64,000 bases of DNA from Cephalotus follicularis (lineage: Eukaryota; Streptophyta; Magnoliopsida; Oxalidales; Cephalotaceae): the NCBI GenBank assembly GCA_001972305.1, contig BDDD01003326.1:42773-106772 (forward strand). The letters are read 5' to 3'. Position 1 is the stretch's first letter. The number at the start of each line of letters is the position of its first letter. This document shows, one piece after another, positions 1 to 11,404 of the stretch. The translations under genes and the position numbers were made by a program. The notes under the pieces are model-generated. The model saw nothing but the letters and a program-made list of their open reading frames with translations, was not told where the DNA came from and did not search any database.

Positions 1-146
1 CGGGTATGGAACCCATGCACAGTCACACCCAACAGTTCATCATAGACAATGGCACTTCTGAATGGAATTGGGATCGAACGCCCACTCCTCCTCGACCATG
101 AGAGCGTCGCATATCCAGTTCCACCCGTATCTAGCATCCGTAACCT

Positions 147-341
147 TACCATGAACATCGATCGAGGGGCTACGCAAGCACTCCCTCATCGGCAATCATG
201 TACAAGAGCAGCATCGTGAACATCGAGAGAAGGGCTACGCAAGCACACCTTCACCGACAATCACATGCAAGAGCAGCATCGTGAACATCGAGAGAAGGGC
301 TATGCAAGCACACCTTCACCGGCAATCACATGCAAGGGCAG
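147..341. repeat. 65-bp tandem repeat, three copies
   Basis: Three head-to-tail copies with period 65 bp (about 147-211, 212-276, 277-341). The last two are nearly identical and the first is diverged. The repeat does not encode a recognised product and sits in the leader of G0. Confidence 0.85.
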
Positions 342-920
342 CCCACAAGGTCTGTAGGCAAGAGTAGCGGATCCTGCGTGTCTGCACTCAACGCAACAAT
401 TCGTTATAGACCGACGAAAGGTGCAGATCTGGGTATGGAACCCAGGGGCAGTACCACTTAACAATCACATCATAGACCAATGGACTGTTAGATGGCCATT
501 AGATCAAACGCAAACTCATCCTCACCCAGGGGGGCTCAAACTTAGCAAGCCACATAGCATAGAACCTGTCACAACACATTCTCAGCACATGTGTTAGTTT
601 TTAGAGAACAAGTGATAGAAATAAGAAAACCACATAAGGAAAAGGAGTTTTCCCACTTACTGATCCTCTGTAACCACTACGACTTACTAGATTCTCAGCT
701 TTCCAGGTTCTTGACGCTCTAGATTACTTGTTAGGCCCAAGTCCAGTGACAAAACCAACTGATGTCCTCCAAATATACCATCTGCCATACCAGAAATCGG
801 AGAATCCCAACCTCAGTGTTGTCACATACTCCTCGTACTCAGACGAATCATCAACTTCCCATCTTTAAAGTTCCTCCCAACCTCAAGGAATTTCAGAACC
901 ACACGAATCACTAAACTAGT

Positions 921-934
921 CTCTCTAATACCAA
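921..934 (-). promoter_or_regulatory. Degenerate primer-binding site of G0
   Basis: On the minus strand the sequence reads TTGGTATTAGAGAG four bases inside the LTR end. It resembles the plant initiator tRNA-Met site TGGTATCAGAGC with a C-to-T change in the core. It fixes the orientation of the element and the boundary of its 5' LTR. Confidence 0.6.
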
Positions 935-1565
935 AAGTTGTGACGACCTGATCCTGAAACCCGAGCTGTTACAAGAATCTGGGATGACTTTAACCATAAC
1001 CCATGGCACAAACTGGTCATATAATTTTCCTTCTCTCATCTTCTCCTTTACATATTTTTTTCCAAGCACATCACGAGGGCAGAGGACTGGATGTCCACCT
1101 GCACCTCGGCTACCCACAGTAGCGGACTGGCGCCACGCGCCAAGGTCTTGCCTATCCTCTTCCTCCATGGCAGAGGACCAGACCTACAACAACCTGGACA
1201 TAGCATTCATGCATTCACACATACATGATAAAGGAAATAGTAGAATGAGATAGTCATTTTTATAGTGGTTTGGCATAGAAAATGCCTACATCCACTTCCT
1301 CAATCATCCATGAGGTTCCACTAGTATGAAGTTCATTACATATAGGGTTACATAGCTTAGCAAATACTGAGAACGAAAGGATAGCCACGCATGCCATACA
1401 TAGTAGGGTAGCCGCACCAGACTTCATTCATTCAAGGGAGCTATGCCAAACCAGAAGTCACTACTCAACAAAACCCGGGGACCACTCCAAGGATGTATTA
1501 TAAAAAGGAGCAGAGGACTTCAACGAGCGGAGAGCCCATACTCATCGTTTCATTAAATCCTCAAC

Positions 1566-1724
1566 ACTGTCTTCCAAAACACCAACATGCACCGTATCAC
1601 TTAGACCCGAGGAGAGCACCCATGTGTTCTACCCGTGATCACTTAACATTGTCTTCCAAGACACCAATGCGTACCGTATCACTTAGACCTGAGGAGAGCA
1701 GCCACGTGTTCTACCCGTGATCAA
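1566..1724. repeat. 82-bp tandem duplication
   Basis: Two copies (1566-1647 and 1648-1724) sharing the cores 'tgtcttccaa' and 'ttctacccgtgatcac', inside the G0 LTR. Confidence 0.8.
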
Positions 1725-1726
1725 CA

Positions 1727-1960
1727 CCTCTGCAATATGCCAGACGAGGACCTCTGCAAGATATCAGACGACGACCTCTGCAACATGTCAGACATCAACG
1801 CCAGACCACAAATACTGCAAGGTACCTGACAACAAGCTCTGACCACAACCTCTGTAAGGTGCTGGACAACAAGCAAGACCACATCCTCTGCAAGGTACCA
1901 GACAACAAGCTCCGCAAGTACCAGGCCACAAGTACTGCAAGGTACCAGACAACAAGCACT
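1727..1960. repeat. Degenerate short-period repeat, 24-27 bp
   Basis: About nine imperfect copies around a 'cctctgcaagrtaccagacaac' type core (some units shorter or diverged), inside the G0 LTR. It directly follows the 82-bp duplication. Confidence 0.65.
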
Positions 1961-2281
1961 GCCTGCCAGGAGCTCGACACTTCAAGGGTATGCACCCCTG
2001 CGACGTAGTTCGACAAGTTTGGCATGTCTACCTTCAGGTGTCATCCACAACAGCAAGATGTAGAATGCCACAACAATTCCACTACCTGCCCGCAGAGAAG
2101 CCATGCACACCTGCCCACTACATAGTACCAGACCATCCACGGAACAATAGCCCATCCACGGATATCAAACCATCCACAAATGCCAACCCACTCCCAGTAC
2201 CAGACAAGGTAGCTCGAGGAGATTCACGCCCGAGAAGGCATCTTAAACAAAACACAATACAAGCCACTTCGCGCAGTCAAC

Positions 2282-2760
2282 GCCAGAGGAGACCACCACA
2301 CAAGCAATGCCCGAGAAGACCATTACACAAGCAATGCCCGAGGAGACCACCACACCAGCAATGCCCGAGGCGACCATTACACAAGCAATGCCCGGGGAGA
2401 CCACCACACCAGCAATGCTCGGGGAGACCACCACACCAGCAATGCCCGGGGAGACCACCACACCAGCAATACCGGCGGAGACCATTACACAAGCAATGCC
2501 CGAGGAGACCATCACACCATGCCCGAGGAGACCATTACACAAGCAATGCCCGGGGAGACCACCACACCAGCAATGCCCGGGGAGACCACCACACCAGCTA
2601 TGCCCGAGGAGACCATTACACAAGCAATGCCCGGGGAGACCACCACACCAGCAATGCCCGGGGAGACCACCGCACCAGCAATGCCCAAGGAGACCGTTAC
2701 ACAAGCAATGCCAGGGGAGACCACCGCACCAGCAATGCCCGAGGAGACCAGCACACCAGG
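2282..2760. repeat. 27-bp minisatellite, 18 units
   Basis: Eighteen head-to-tail units of 27 bp (one truncated to about 23 bp near 2498-2520, the last 24 bp). Two variants alternate, one with ATTACACAAG (A) and one with ACCACACCAG (B). In the second half the order is A-B-B repeated, an 81-bp higher-order period. Because 27 is divisible by three, several frames on both strands stay open and give spurious repetitive proteins. Confidence 0.9.
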
Positions 2761-3334
2761 GATACCAACTCACTGCTCAGCGTACTGAGGAACTCCAAAT
2801 CCACCATACCACACTCGGGTAAGGACATCAAAGACCAGTGAGAATCGCCTTCAACCACGTTTGACTACAGAAGAAATGGAGAAGAAGAAGAGAAACAAGA
2901 GTTGTAGAGGAGATGCTCGGTAATGCCAGAAGTAAGGATCCAATGAAGAGGAATCTTGAATCTCACAGGGAGTACTCACAACTCACCCAGATAGAGGTCA
3001 CTTGGCGTCTTCCCTTTTCTTCCTTCTTCTTCTTCGTACCTACTTCTCACTGACTTCCTACTTCCTTCCTTCTACCCAAGGCGCCAGATATATCACTTCA
3101 CACACTCTCCCTGACATACTTCCTTTCACATTGGTATTGGTTAGCTTCTCTTGTAAGCTTCACTTATGGGCTTAGTCAAAATAAATGACTCTTCTCAACC
3201 CACTCCACTTTGGGCCTTAATATTGCACAAGAGAGGACTCCCAAATGGCTCAAGGAAAATAATAAAACCCAAACCAGGCCTTAACAAGCAGATGACAAAG
3301 AGGATCCTCTATAAAACCATACAGGGGTATTACA
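2761..3334 (-). other. Unique right part of G0 LTR, no gene
   Basis: Contains a CT/TTC-rich tract at about 3010-3080 and no coding signal. On the minus strand this is the LTR start, where U3 promoter sequences would lie, but no convincing TATA box could be assigned. Confidence 0.5.
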
Positions 3335-4032
3335 AAGTCCATAAGCGATGGGGCATATGGCTGCCCTGTCGTTGGCCTTCTATAATCGTTGAATGGTGTG
3401 GATATATTGGGGATGGCACCAGCTACAGCTGAGGTACCCCGTATGACCATTTCGATTCAATTTCAGTGTGAGGTACCCTGGAAGGAAATAATCATGTTTT
3501 GATATTCTGACAGGCTAACACGTGTGGGTGTCAAAACGGGTTCATTTCTTTGAGGATTGTGGATTTGACTTATACCAGAATCTTATGGTTACCATCTTGC
3601 TACAGCATAGACCATAGGGGCCGGAAGGCCAAATATTGCATCGGATCTTACATTTCTAGGGAAGAGACCGAGAATGTAAATTGGTACTCGTACCTACCTA
3701 TTTAGATATTATAGTTTGTGCAGCTACAGTTGGGACTATGATATCCTGGATAGATTCTGTTCCCCACTAGAAAGCGAGAGGCTTCCCGAATTCCACATGG
3801 GGGTGTGGGATGCGATTAGAATAGTGGGAGTAGCCATTATTACAAAAGACTAAGGATTATGGTAATAACATTAAATGGAATTATCTGCTAGAATTACTCT
3901 TTTTTTGTTTCCTATTTATAGGTTGCTAGATATATACAGACTTTGCTTAAAATTTCAGTTGGCACACCACTTCCATGCGTATTGGAAACTAATAAGCTAA
4001 CGGGTCCAAACTTTATGGATTGACAGCGCAAT
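3335..4032 (+). other. Copia-1 leader upstream of gag
   Basis: Non-coding leader of the plus-strand Copia-1. It aligns by eye along its length with the reverse complement of 44280-44943 plus 53906 onward (Copia-3 leader), for example the shared 'gttgctag.tatata', 'ccacatgggg.gtg' and 'catgtaaattggtac' blocks. That match identifies both as the same family and shows that the left end is cut by G0 rather than being a natural LTR end. Confidence 0.65.
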
Positions 4033-4858
4033 ATGCGCTTGGCACTCACGAGCATGAAGCTTGCTCATGTCATGACTGAGAGGCCCCCTATATTGGGAGC
4101 CACTTCGACAGAAGAGCAAAAGGCCAAGAGGGCCAAATGGATAGAAGAGGATGAGCAAGCTTGTTGTCTAGAGATTTCGGGTATGGACCCGGAATTGGAA
4201 AGCCAGCACGAGAAACTTGAAACCCTTGGAGCCATACTTCTCCTTCTTCAGGAACTGTATAGATCCCGGTCTAGAACCGAGAGGTTTAACTTATCCCATC
4301 AGCTCTTTTCTACAAAAGATGACTGAGGGAGCTTCAGTCCACGCACATGTACTAAAGATGATAGATGTCATTGAGCAGTTGCATCAGTTAGATCTCACCA
4401 TGGACAATGATTTTTACATCGACCTGATGCTTTTCTCTCTTCCACGGTCATACTCCCAATTCATCACAAATTTCCACATGAACAAGGTGAACACAGATCT
4501 ACCTAGGCTTGTGGAAATGCTTCGTATGGCCGAAGTAGACATGGATCATGGAAAATTCAACTCTAATGTGACGCTTCTACCTTCCGCTCCTTCCCAAAAA
4601 ACTCCTAACAAGAGCAGACCGAGAGGATCTAAGTCCAAGGGCAAGGTGCCCATGATTCTTAAAGGGAAGAAGAGGAAGAAAGGAAGACAACCTACTAGGT
4701 CGGCAGGGCCAGTGGTTGGGCGACCCATCCTAGACACGATCCGAAAGCTTCAAAATGAAGATTGTTGCTTCTATTTTGCGAAGTAAGGTCATTGGAGATC
4801 TCAGTGCCTAGAGTTCCAAAAGTCCAAATTATAAGGTGCCTCAAGGTCAGGTACTTTT
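4033..4858 (+). pseudogene. gag: Copia-1 gag (frameshifted, two stops)
   Basis: Relic of the nucleocapsid gene of a Ty1/copia retrotransposon. The start (MRLALTSMKLAH) matches the start of the Copia-3 gag on the minus strand near 44260-44305. The first frame ends at 4326 after a frameshift around 4290-4320, and the second frame carries the UBN2-like capsid segment ('VLKMIDVIEQL', 'IDLMLFSLPRSYSQF', 'FHMNKV') to a TAA at 4784-4786. The same frame continues through another TAA at 4832-4834 into the protease. The CCHC zinc knuckle is broken: it reads CFYFAK-stop-GHWRSQC, so the second cysteine is lost, whereas Copia-3 keeps CFYCGKPGHWKKDC. Confidence 0.8.
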
Positions 4859-6289
4859 ATGATTGAGCTTTTTCAAGCTGAAAATGTTAGTTCAACTTGG
4901 GTTTTGGATTCAGGTTGTGGAACTAATATTTGTAACTATTTGAAGGGACTAAGAGGAGCTAGAAAACTTGATGCTAGGGAAGCACTGGACTTATTCCTAG
5001 GTGATGGGTCGTGGATTCAAACCACTTATGTAGGCGTTTTTGAATTGTCTTTGTTGAATGGGCATGTATTAAAACTTGATCCTTGTTATTATGTCAAGAA
5101 TCTTGTAAGGAACATTATATCCGTTTCCTATTTCTATAAGATGGGCATGGAGCTCACTTTTACTGCATTTACTTGTAGTCTTATGGATAACAAAGTTCTT
5201 ATATGTGAGGGACACATAGACAATGGAATTTATGTTTTAAATACAAATCAACAAATGGCTTTAACAATTCAAACTAAAACTATCACTAAAAGACAAAGAG
5301 AGATAAGCGATGTAAATCCTTCGTACATATGGCATTGTAGATTAGGTCATCCTAGTGATGCTAGATTAATACGTTTGGTTAAGGATGGTCTTCTTCACAT
5401 CCAGGACGTGGAGTCCTTTCCTACGTTTGAGCCATGTCTTATTGGCAAGATGACCAAATCTCCCTTCTCTAGGCTAGGGGAAAGGGTAGTGGACATACTG
5501 GGGCTTGTCCACACCGATGTTTGCGAAACTATGTCGATCAATGCTATTGGAGGTTATCCCTACTTCATTACCTTCACCGATGACTTCTCACAGTTTGGGT
5601 ACGTGTTTCTGATGAAACACAAGTCTAAGGCCTTTGAGAGGTTCAAAGAATTCATACTAGAAGTAGAAAAGCAAATGGCTAAACCCATTCAGATCCTCTG
5701 GTCGGATCGAGGTAGTGAATACCTGTCTACTGAATTCCTTGGTTATCTTAGGGATAACGGAATTCGCGCTCAATGGACACCTCCTGGAACACCACAGCAT
5801 AATGGTGTGTCCGAGCGAAGGAATAGGACCTTGATGAATATGGTCCGGTCCATGATGTCTTTTGCAGATCTGCTTATATCATTATGGGGTTATGCACTGC
5901 AAGCGGCAGTGCACATCCTAAAACGGATTCCTTCTAAATCCGTCCCCTCTACTCTTTACGAGGTATTTAAATGGAGGAAACCCAGCCTAAACCATCTGAG
6001 GGTTTGGGGTTGTCCAACTTATGTTAAGAGGCAAGAGGCTTCTAAGCTTGTGGCACGAGTGGATCTTTGACGATTTGTGGGGTATCCTAAGGAGAGCATG
6101 GGATACTACTTTTACCATTCCAGCGAACAAAAGGTTTTTGTTTCACGAACTGCTAAATTCCTGGAGAGGGATTACCCGCTTGTAGGGAGCAATGGGAGCA
6201 AGGTGGAACTGAGAGCGTTATCACCTGGTGAAAGCCCACATGATGAAGAGGAATTAGAGGTTGAACCATCTAGAGACATAAATGGGTGA
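4859..6289 (+). pseudogene. pol: Copia-1 protease and integrase
   Basis: Second part of the Copia-1 polyprotein, in the same frame as the end of gag. The aspartic protease motif is DSGCG near residue 18. The GAG-pre-integrase region follows (WHCRLGHPS). The integrase core shows HTDVC, WSDRGSEY and GVSERRNR, supplying the D, D and E of the catalytic triad. The HHCC zinc finger has lost its first cysteine: 'TFEPC' here against 'TCEPC' in Copia-2. A TGA at 6068-6070 splits off the C-terminal piece (YPKESMGYYFY..., 6077-6289), which is the usual copia integrase tail. These defects point to an inactive enzyme. Confidence 0.88.
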
Positions 6290-6441
6290 GGACCCCAACC
6301 TGAGAAAGGATCTCAGGAAGGCACTCCTCTGGTGAGGAGATCAGGATGAGTTTCAACAGCGCCAAAGAGATATGGTTTTCTCATTGACGGCATGAATTCA
6401 ATGACATCAATGATGATGAGCCTGTCAGCTACGAAGAAGTA
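6290..6441 (+). pseudogene. Copia-1 spacer between integrase and reverse transcriptase
   Basis: A short degenerate linker with several stops. It corresponds to the acidic, poorly conserved hinge between integrase and reverse transcriptase of copia elements. No domain is visible. Confidence 0.55.
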
Positions 6442-6791
6442 GTGAAGAGCTCTGAATCTAGGGCATGGCTTGAAGTCATGAAATCAGAGATGGACTCCAT
6501 GTACGCCAACCAAGTATGGAACTTGGTAGATGCACTTGAGGGTGTTAACCCTATTGGTTGCAAATGGATCTTCAAGAGGAAGATTTGCGCTGATGGTAAG
6601 ATAGACACTTATAAAGTGCGATTGGTCGCTAAAGGGTATAGACAAAGACACGGAGTCGACTATACCAAAACTTTGTCACCAGTCGCTATGCTTAAGTCCA
6701 TCCGGATATTGCTTGCTATTGCCGCTCATTATGACTATGAGATATGGCAGATGGATGTAAAGACAACCTTCTTAAATGGCTATCTTGAAGA
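6442..6791 (+). pseudogene. pol: Copia-1 reverse transcriptase, N-terminal part
   Basis: First part of the RVT_2 (copia) reverse transcriptase. Motifs seen are ESRAWLEVMKSEMDSM, NPIGCKWIFKRK, YKVRLVAKGYRQ and MDVKTTFLNGYLED. The frame stays open until it is cut after 'LED' by insertion of G1 at 6792. The rest of the enzyme resumes at 16825, with a 5-bp duplication of the target between the two parts. Confidence 0.92.
6787..6791. repeat. Target-site duplication of G1, left copy
   Basis: GAAGA at 6787-6791. The right copy is GAATA at 16820-16824, with one mismatch. Deleting one copy and G1 restores a continuous copia reverse transcriptase coding region, which confirms the insertion. Confidence 0.9.
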
Positions 6792-7359
6792 TGTAACACC
6801 CCCGAATGGCGGGAGTCGTCACAGATCATAATACAAAACCTAACATAACATAACATAACTTAACCGAACATAAACATAACTTTATTAGCTAAAAACGTGG
6901 CAGTCAAAACATAACAGATCTAAAAACTGATCATAAACTAAAAAACTTAACATATTCCAAGGGTCAATTATTAAAAACATAGATCAAAGTAACTTATTGT
7001 TCATGGCCAACTCTAACAGAAAACATATAGGGATCACACTCCTAGAGGGCCCCGGACATATGGTGGTCATCCCTCAATCACACTTTCCCCCGTTGCTCCT
7101 GATAATTTGACGCATGGAAACAAAAACGCAAATGAGCAAACCTCAGTACATATATAGAATGTAAAACAGTAAACGATAATTTAAGATTTCAAAAGTTATC
7201 TCGAAACAGAAATCTTAAGCAGTAAATCAGTTTAAACATTCTTTAAAGTCAAATCCATAACTTCCGAAATATACACGAAACATTTCAAAAACATAAGTTT
7301 CATACTGAGTCACACAACATATCATGTATCAAAACACATAGATGGCAAGGGAGACGCTA

Positions 7360-7622
7360 ATTCCACTTGCCCAATAGAATTGAAGTGTACGACACTACAC
7401 AAGTCAATTCTCATATCATATCCTATCACACATTGCATATCTCTACACATATGTCATATACTAGAATCGATTCATATGCCTCTATCATACATAACGGATC
7501 CATAAAACGACATCATGGGATTTATTCATAACATAGAGAGACGCCGTAGACTAATCACACCGCTACGGAAGTGTCATGTCCCCGTGCCAGGCCTACGACA
7601 TGCCTATGGTACGCCCCATAGG
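7360..7622 (-). promoter_or_regulatory. Family-I structured LTR domain, copy 1
   Basis: Contains CCTATGG-N6-CCATAGG (7603-7622), CCGTAG-N13-CTACGG (7544-7568) and GTGTA-N6-TACAC (7385-7400), all perfect inverted repeats. The same arrangement occurs in four other LTR copies in the window. Function unknown. Confidence 0.7.
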
Positions 7623-8195
7623 TGAGTACAATTACACAGTATTTTATCATTTCGAAAACATTGACTATTCATAATCAATTTAAAATCCATGCAAACATGC
7701 CTTTTTTGAAACAGAACATCAACTCATTTATTTCCACCATAAAGAGGTGATCATAGCGTAGTTCATAACATATCATAGCATAAGTATAAAGTCAGGAACA
7801 TTCAATTCGCAAAATGTCAAAACTGACATTATTTTAGAATATATCAAAATAGTAAAACATAACCGAGTTCATAAAAACGATGAATATCCATTCATAATAC
7901 AAAACTGAATTTTGTTCGATAAAATCGAAGAGAGTGTGAAAGAGCAGAATATCCATACCTTATGCGCTTACAGAAAAGACTTACGAAAAGACTGATTAAT
8001 TTTTAACTGCCCCTCGAAGAACAACAATCTAAAAGACACAAAACCATTCACATAAGGGTCTGAAAAACATTGAGGGCATAAAACAGATTTATAACAGTGT
8101 TTATGACAGACCCCGATCAACAAGAAATGCAAACGGACCAAGAAAATTGAAAACAGAAATTTCCTGGGTAAAACAGCCGTCTGTTACAGAGCTCC

Positions 8196-8340
8196 AGTCG
8201 ACTAATCAATAGCTCCAGTCGACTACACAAACTAGACTGTAGGTAGTCGACTGTGATAGAGGTCCAGCCGACTGTGCAAAGCAATGCAGTCGACTGTTTC
8301 ATAAGGCAGCCGACTACACAACCCACAACAGCCGACTGTT
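8196..8340. repeat. CAGTCGACTG palindrome cluster, G1 3' LTR
   Basis: At least seven copies of the 10-bp palindrome CAGTCGACTG or one- to two-base variants (CAGCCGACTG, CAGTCGACTA), irregularly spaced by roughly 10-25 bp. Confidence 0.85.
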
Positions 8341-9453
8341 CTGGACGACAGAACAGCAGAAACTTAACATTTTATATGCAAAAACTTGTCTAAACATGAA
8401 TAACTCAATACCAGAGGTCTATGAACATATACATAAGACATTATATGGCATTTAGACAGTAGGAAAACACAGTATTAACATAACTTATGAGACCAGCGGC
8501 TAACTCAAGGAAAAGATAGATTTTCTAAACACATGCATACATATTTAACCCCCATTTTCTGACAAGTTACCAACCATTTATATAAAACTAGATTGCATAA
8601 CTCTTCCATGATGCTAAAACATGCTGACAGCCTCATAAACTATGACAGAATACAATGACAGGAATCAAATCAACTCTAACAGCCTATATGAACCATGGAT
8701 TCGGATAACATTAAAACCAAAAACAAATACCAAGCCATAACTACAGATTAGACAAACCTGAAGGATGCCAAAAACAATTGTAGAGACACCAAAACATAGG
8801 TATTCAAAGGTTGTCCAAAAAGAAAACGAAATGGAGAAGCATACGAATTCAAAAACTATCATTGTTATGCATAACAAGCAACACAATTCCATTATCCGAA
8901 ATAAGAATAACAAACCTGATATTGATGAAGAACTTTGCAGAAGAACAAAACAAATTCCATATTGAAAAAATCGACAGTGAGTAGGGTAGAAAAACGAATG
9001 GCACAATAAATACACCAATGCCATACATAAACTAAAAAGTGGAGAGAATTAAGGAAGAGATAAGGAAAAAGAGAAGATTTTTAGGAGATAAGAGTGCTAA
9101 AGAAGATTGAAACCGTGTGAAGAGATTATGAGGAAGAGAGAGTTACGGGAGAGGAAGAGAAAAAGAAGGAAGAAAGAAAAGGAAAAAGAAAAATAAAAGA
9201 ATTTTAAAATAAAAGAAATTGTTTTAATAATTTTCAAAATAGTAAAATAGAATTAATAATAAATTTTGATTAATTAAGAAGACATAAACATAGGCCCAAC
9301 CCAAAACAATGCATTAACATACCAACATATCCAAAGTTCAGGCTGGTATCAGTCAGCCCAAAACACATAGGCCCAACACAGTGCAAACGGACTTCATAAC
9401 AAACAAAATTAAAATGCCCATAAAACATGCATACGAATAACCAGGGTATTACA

Positions 9454-9465
9454 TCCACCCACCTT
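9454..9465 (-). promoter_or_regulatory. Polypurine tract of G1
   Basis: On the minus strand AAGGTGGGTGGA directly precedes the 3' LTR. It is the expected primer for plus-strand DNA synthesis. Confidence 0.85.
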
Positions 9466-9539
9466 AAAAAGGATTTTGTCCCGAAATCACAAACATACAC
9501 ATACCTTAAGCAAACAAAAGCAGATATCACTCCCGAATA

Positions 9540-10620
9540 TGCTCCTCCAACTCCCAAGTAGCCTCACGTTCGGGATGATTCCTCCACAGAACTTTCATGA
9601 AAGGAACAGTCTTACTACGTGTAACCCGCTCCTGTCTATCTAGAATAGCCTCTGCCTACTCGTTACAAGATAGGTCCTCCCGAATACTGTCCAGAGGATA
9701 ATGGACCACATGCAGGGGATGATACTGATAACCCCTCAACAGAGACACGAGGAACACATTATGGACGTGTGCTAATTGCGGAGGCAAAGCTAACCGATAT
9801 GCAACTGCACCCACCTTTTCCAGAATTTTAAAAGGTCCAATATACCGTGGACTCAACTTTCCTTTCAGCCCAAAACGTCAGACTCCTTTCCAAGGTGAAA
9901 CTTTTAAGAACACATGTTCACCTATTTTGAACTCTAAGTCCCTCCGATGTCTGTCCGCATAACTCTTCTATCGAGATTGAGCCGCCTTCAATCTCTCCCT
10001 TGCTATTGTCACCTTTTCAGTAGTGCTCTGAACTAGTTCGGGTCCCTTGATAACTCGCTCTCCGACCTCATCCCAACATGACGGAGCTCTACATTTCCTT
10101 CCATATAAAGCCTCAAATGGAGCCATACGGATACTAGCGTGCCAACTGTTATTGTAGCCAAACTCCACCAAGCTCAAATACTCATCCCAGTTCCTAGTCC
10201 ACTCCAAAGCACATGACCTCAACATATCCTCTAAGGTCTAGATGGTCCTCTCAGTCTGCCCATCTGTCTGTGGATGGAAAGCTGTACTGTAACTGAGTCT
10301 AGTACCCCAAGCCTTCTGGAAACCTTTCCAAAACCACGAAGTGAAATGAGGATCCCTATCCAAAACAATGAATACCGGAGTCCCATGGAGTCTCACTATC
10401 TCTTGCTGAAACACTTCTGTCAAACGATTGACAGAGAAGTCCTCTCGGATAGCCAAGAAGTGAGCCGATTTAGTCAATCGATCCACTACTACCCAGATAG
10501 TATCGTTCCTCCTGAAAGTCCTCGGCAAACCCGTAACAAAGTCCATCGATATGCTCTCCCATTTCCATACTGGAACCTCTAAGGGCTGTAACAAACCACT
10601 AGCACGCTGGTGTTCACTCT
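9540..10620 (-). pseudogene. pol: G1 integrase with chromodomain-like tail
   Basis: Last part of the G1 polyprotein. The rve core shows [11 protein letters not shown] (first D) and [12 protein letters not shown], then LDRDPHFTS (second D) and TDGQTERTI (E). It continues with the YGRKCRAPSCWDEVGE and [15 protein letters not shown] blocks, and then a chromo-like segment in which KVLWRNHP and EATWE can be read (about 9545-9650). Stops at 10238-10240, 9968-9970 and 9656-9658 all fall where related copies in this window or the family have Gln, as expected for CAG to TAG. A further stop lies near 9885. The tail makes G1 a chromovirus. Confidence 0.9.
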
Positions 10621-11404
10621 TTACCTACTGACAGATCAAACACCTTCCCACAAACTCTGCTACATCCCTTTTCATTCCATTCCACCAGAAGTTCCTCTTC
10701 AAGTATATATACATTTTTGTAGAACTCGGATGTATAGAAAATGGAGAACTGTGTGCTTCTGACAAAACAAAATTTCTGATAAAAGGATCTGCCAGAACAC
10801 AAAACAGACTACCCAACCATATGACACCATGCTCATCCATATGAAACTCTGATTGCTTACCCTTTTCAACATTCTGGACTAAGGCCCAAAACTCTCCATC
10901 ATCACTCTGAGCTGTCTTAATCCGAGATATAAGAGTAGGCTCTACATTCATTGTAGCAACGAAACCTTTAGAACCCCAAACAAACAGATTCAAATCCAAT
11001 CGCTCCATATAAGCTATCAACTGCGGATGAGTAAGCAACGCCGCTACACTCCCAGAACTCTTCCGACTAAGAGCATCAGCTACCACATTTGCTTTACCAG
11101 GGTGGTACTGAATATTCAGATCATAATCCTTCAGAACCTCCAACCACCTTTTCTACCGCATATTCTACTCTTTATGTGTAAAGATGTACTTGAGACTCTT
11201 ATGATCGATAAAGACGTCACAAGTTTCTATGTACAAATAATGCCTCTAGATTTTCAATGCAAACACTACAGCTGCCAACTCGAGATCAGGTGTAGGGTAG
11301 TTTACTTCATAAGGCTTCAACTGTCTGGAAGCATAAGCTATCACATGACCGTGCTGCATTAAAACACACCCCAAATCCTTCTTAGAAGCATCACTGTAAA
11401 TCTG
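10621..11404 (-). pseudogene. pol: G1 RNase H and integrase zinc-binding region
   Basis: Translating the minus strand gives [16 protein letters not shown] (first D of RNase H), [15 protein letters not shown] (E), and DVFIDHKSLKYIF (D), then [16 protein letters not shown]. The integrase N-terminal HHCC finger follows around 10625-10750 and ends CLICQ-stop. Stops occur at 11246-11248 (Trp in relatives: TGG to TAG), 11165-11167, 11153-11155 (Gln in G4) and 10625-10627. The start of the domain at about 11404 is damaged by a frame change. Confidence 0.87.

Larger units (their letters stand above)
1..938 (-). other. Internal leader of truncated gypsy-like element G0
   Basis: This stretch lies next to the primer-binding site of the minus-strand LTR at 939-3334, so it is read as the 5' untranslated leader of an element continuing off the left edge. 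No retroviral domain is recognisable in any frame. A 65-bp tandem repeat occupies 147-341, and motifs near 1-60 and 425-500 (a 'gggtatggaaccca' core and 'tcatagac') recur about 425 bp apart, suggesting an older duplication. Whether the element is autonomous cannot be seen. Confidence 0.55.
939..3334 (-). mobile_element. 5' LTR of G0 (minus strand)
   Basis: About 2.4 kb bounded by TGTGACGACC at the left and GGGTATTACA at the right on the plus strand, that is TGTAATACCC...GGTCGTCACA in element orientation. A primer-binding site abuts the left end. The right end joins Copia-1 leader sequence, so G0 was inserted in Copia-1 and the left part of Copia-1 lies outside the window. Three separate minisatellites fill much of the LTR (1566-1724, about 1727-1960, 2282-2760). 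The open frames at 1990-2841 and on the opposite strand arise from the 27-bp (9-codon) periodicity and are not genes. Confidence 0.7.
6792..9453 (-). mobile_element. G1 3' LTR (family I)
   Basis: 2662 bp, TGTAACACCC at the left and GGTATTACA at the right on the plus strand. It contains the structured block at about 7360-7622, a GTCGAC palindrome cluster at about 8196-8340 and a purine-rich stretch at about 9050-9200. Open frames inside it have no homology and are chance. Confidence 0.92.

Noticed and set aside
2282..2760. Possible CRISPR-like array
   Set aside because: Units are contiguous without unique spacers, and the genome is a plant's; it is a minisatellite.
1990..2841. Long overlapping open frames encoding repetitive Arg/Pro/His- or Gly/Cys-rich proteins on both strands
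   Set aside because: They are produced by the 27-bp (9-codon) minisatellite, are open in several frames at once and have no start context or homology.
8665..9024. 119-codon hydrophobic frame in the G1 3' LTR
   Set aside because: The matching part of the 5' LTR (about 16080-16390) breaks it, and it has no homology.
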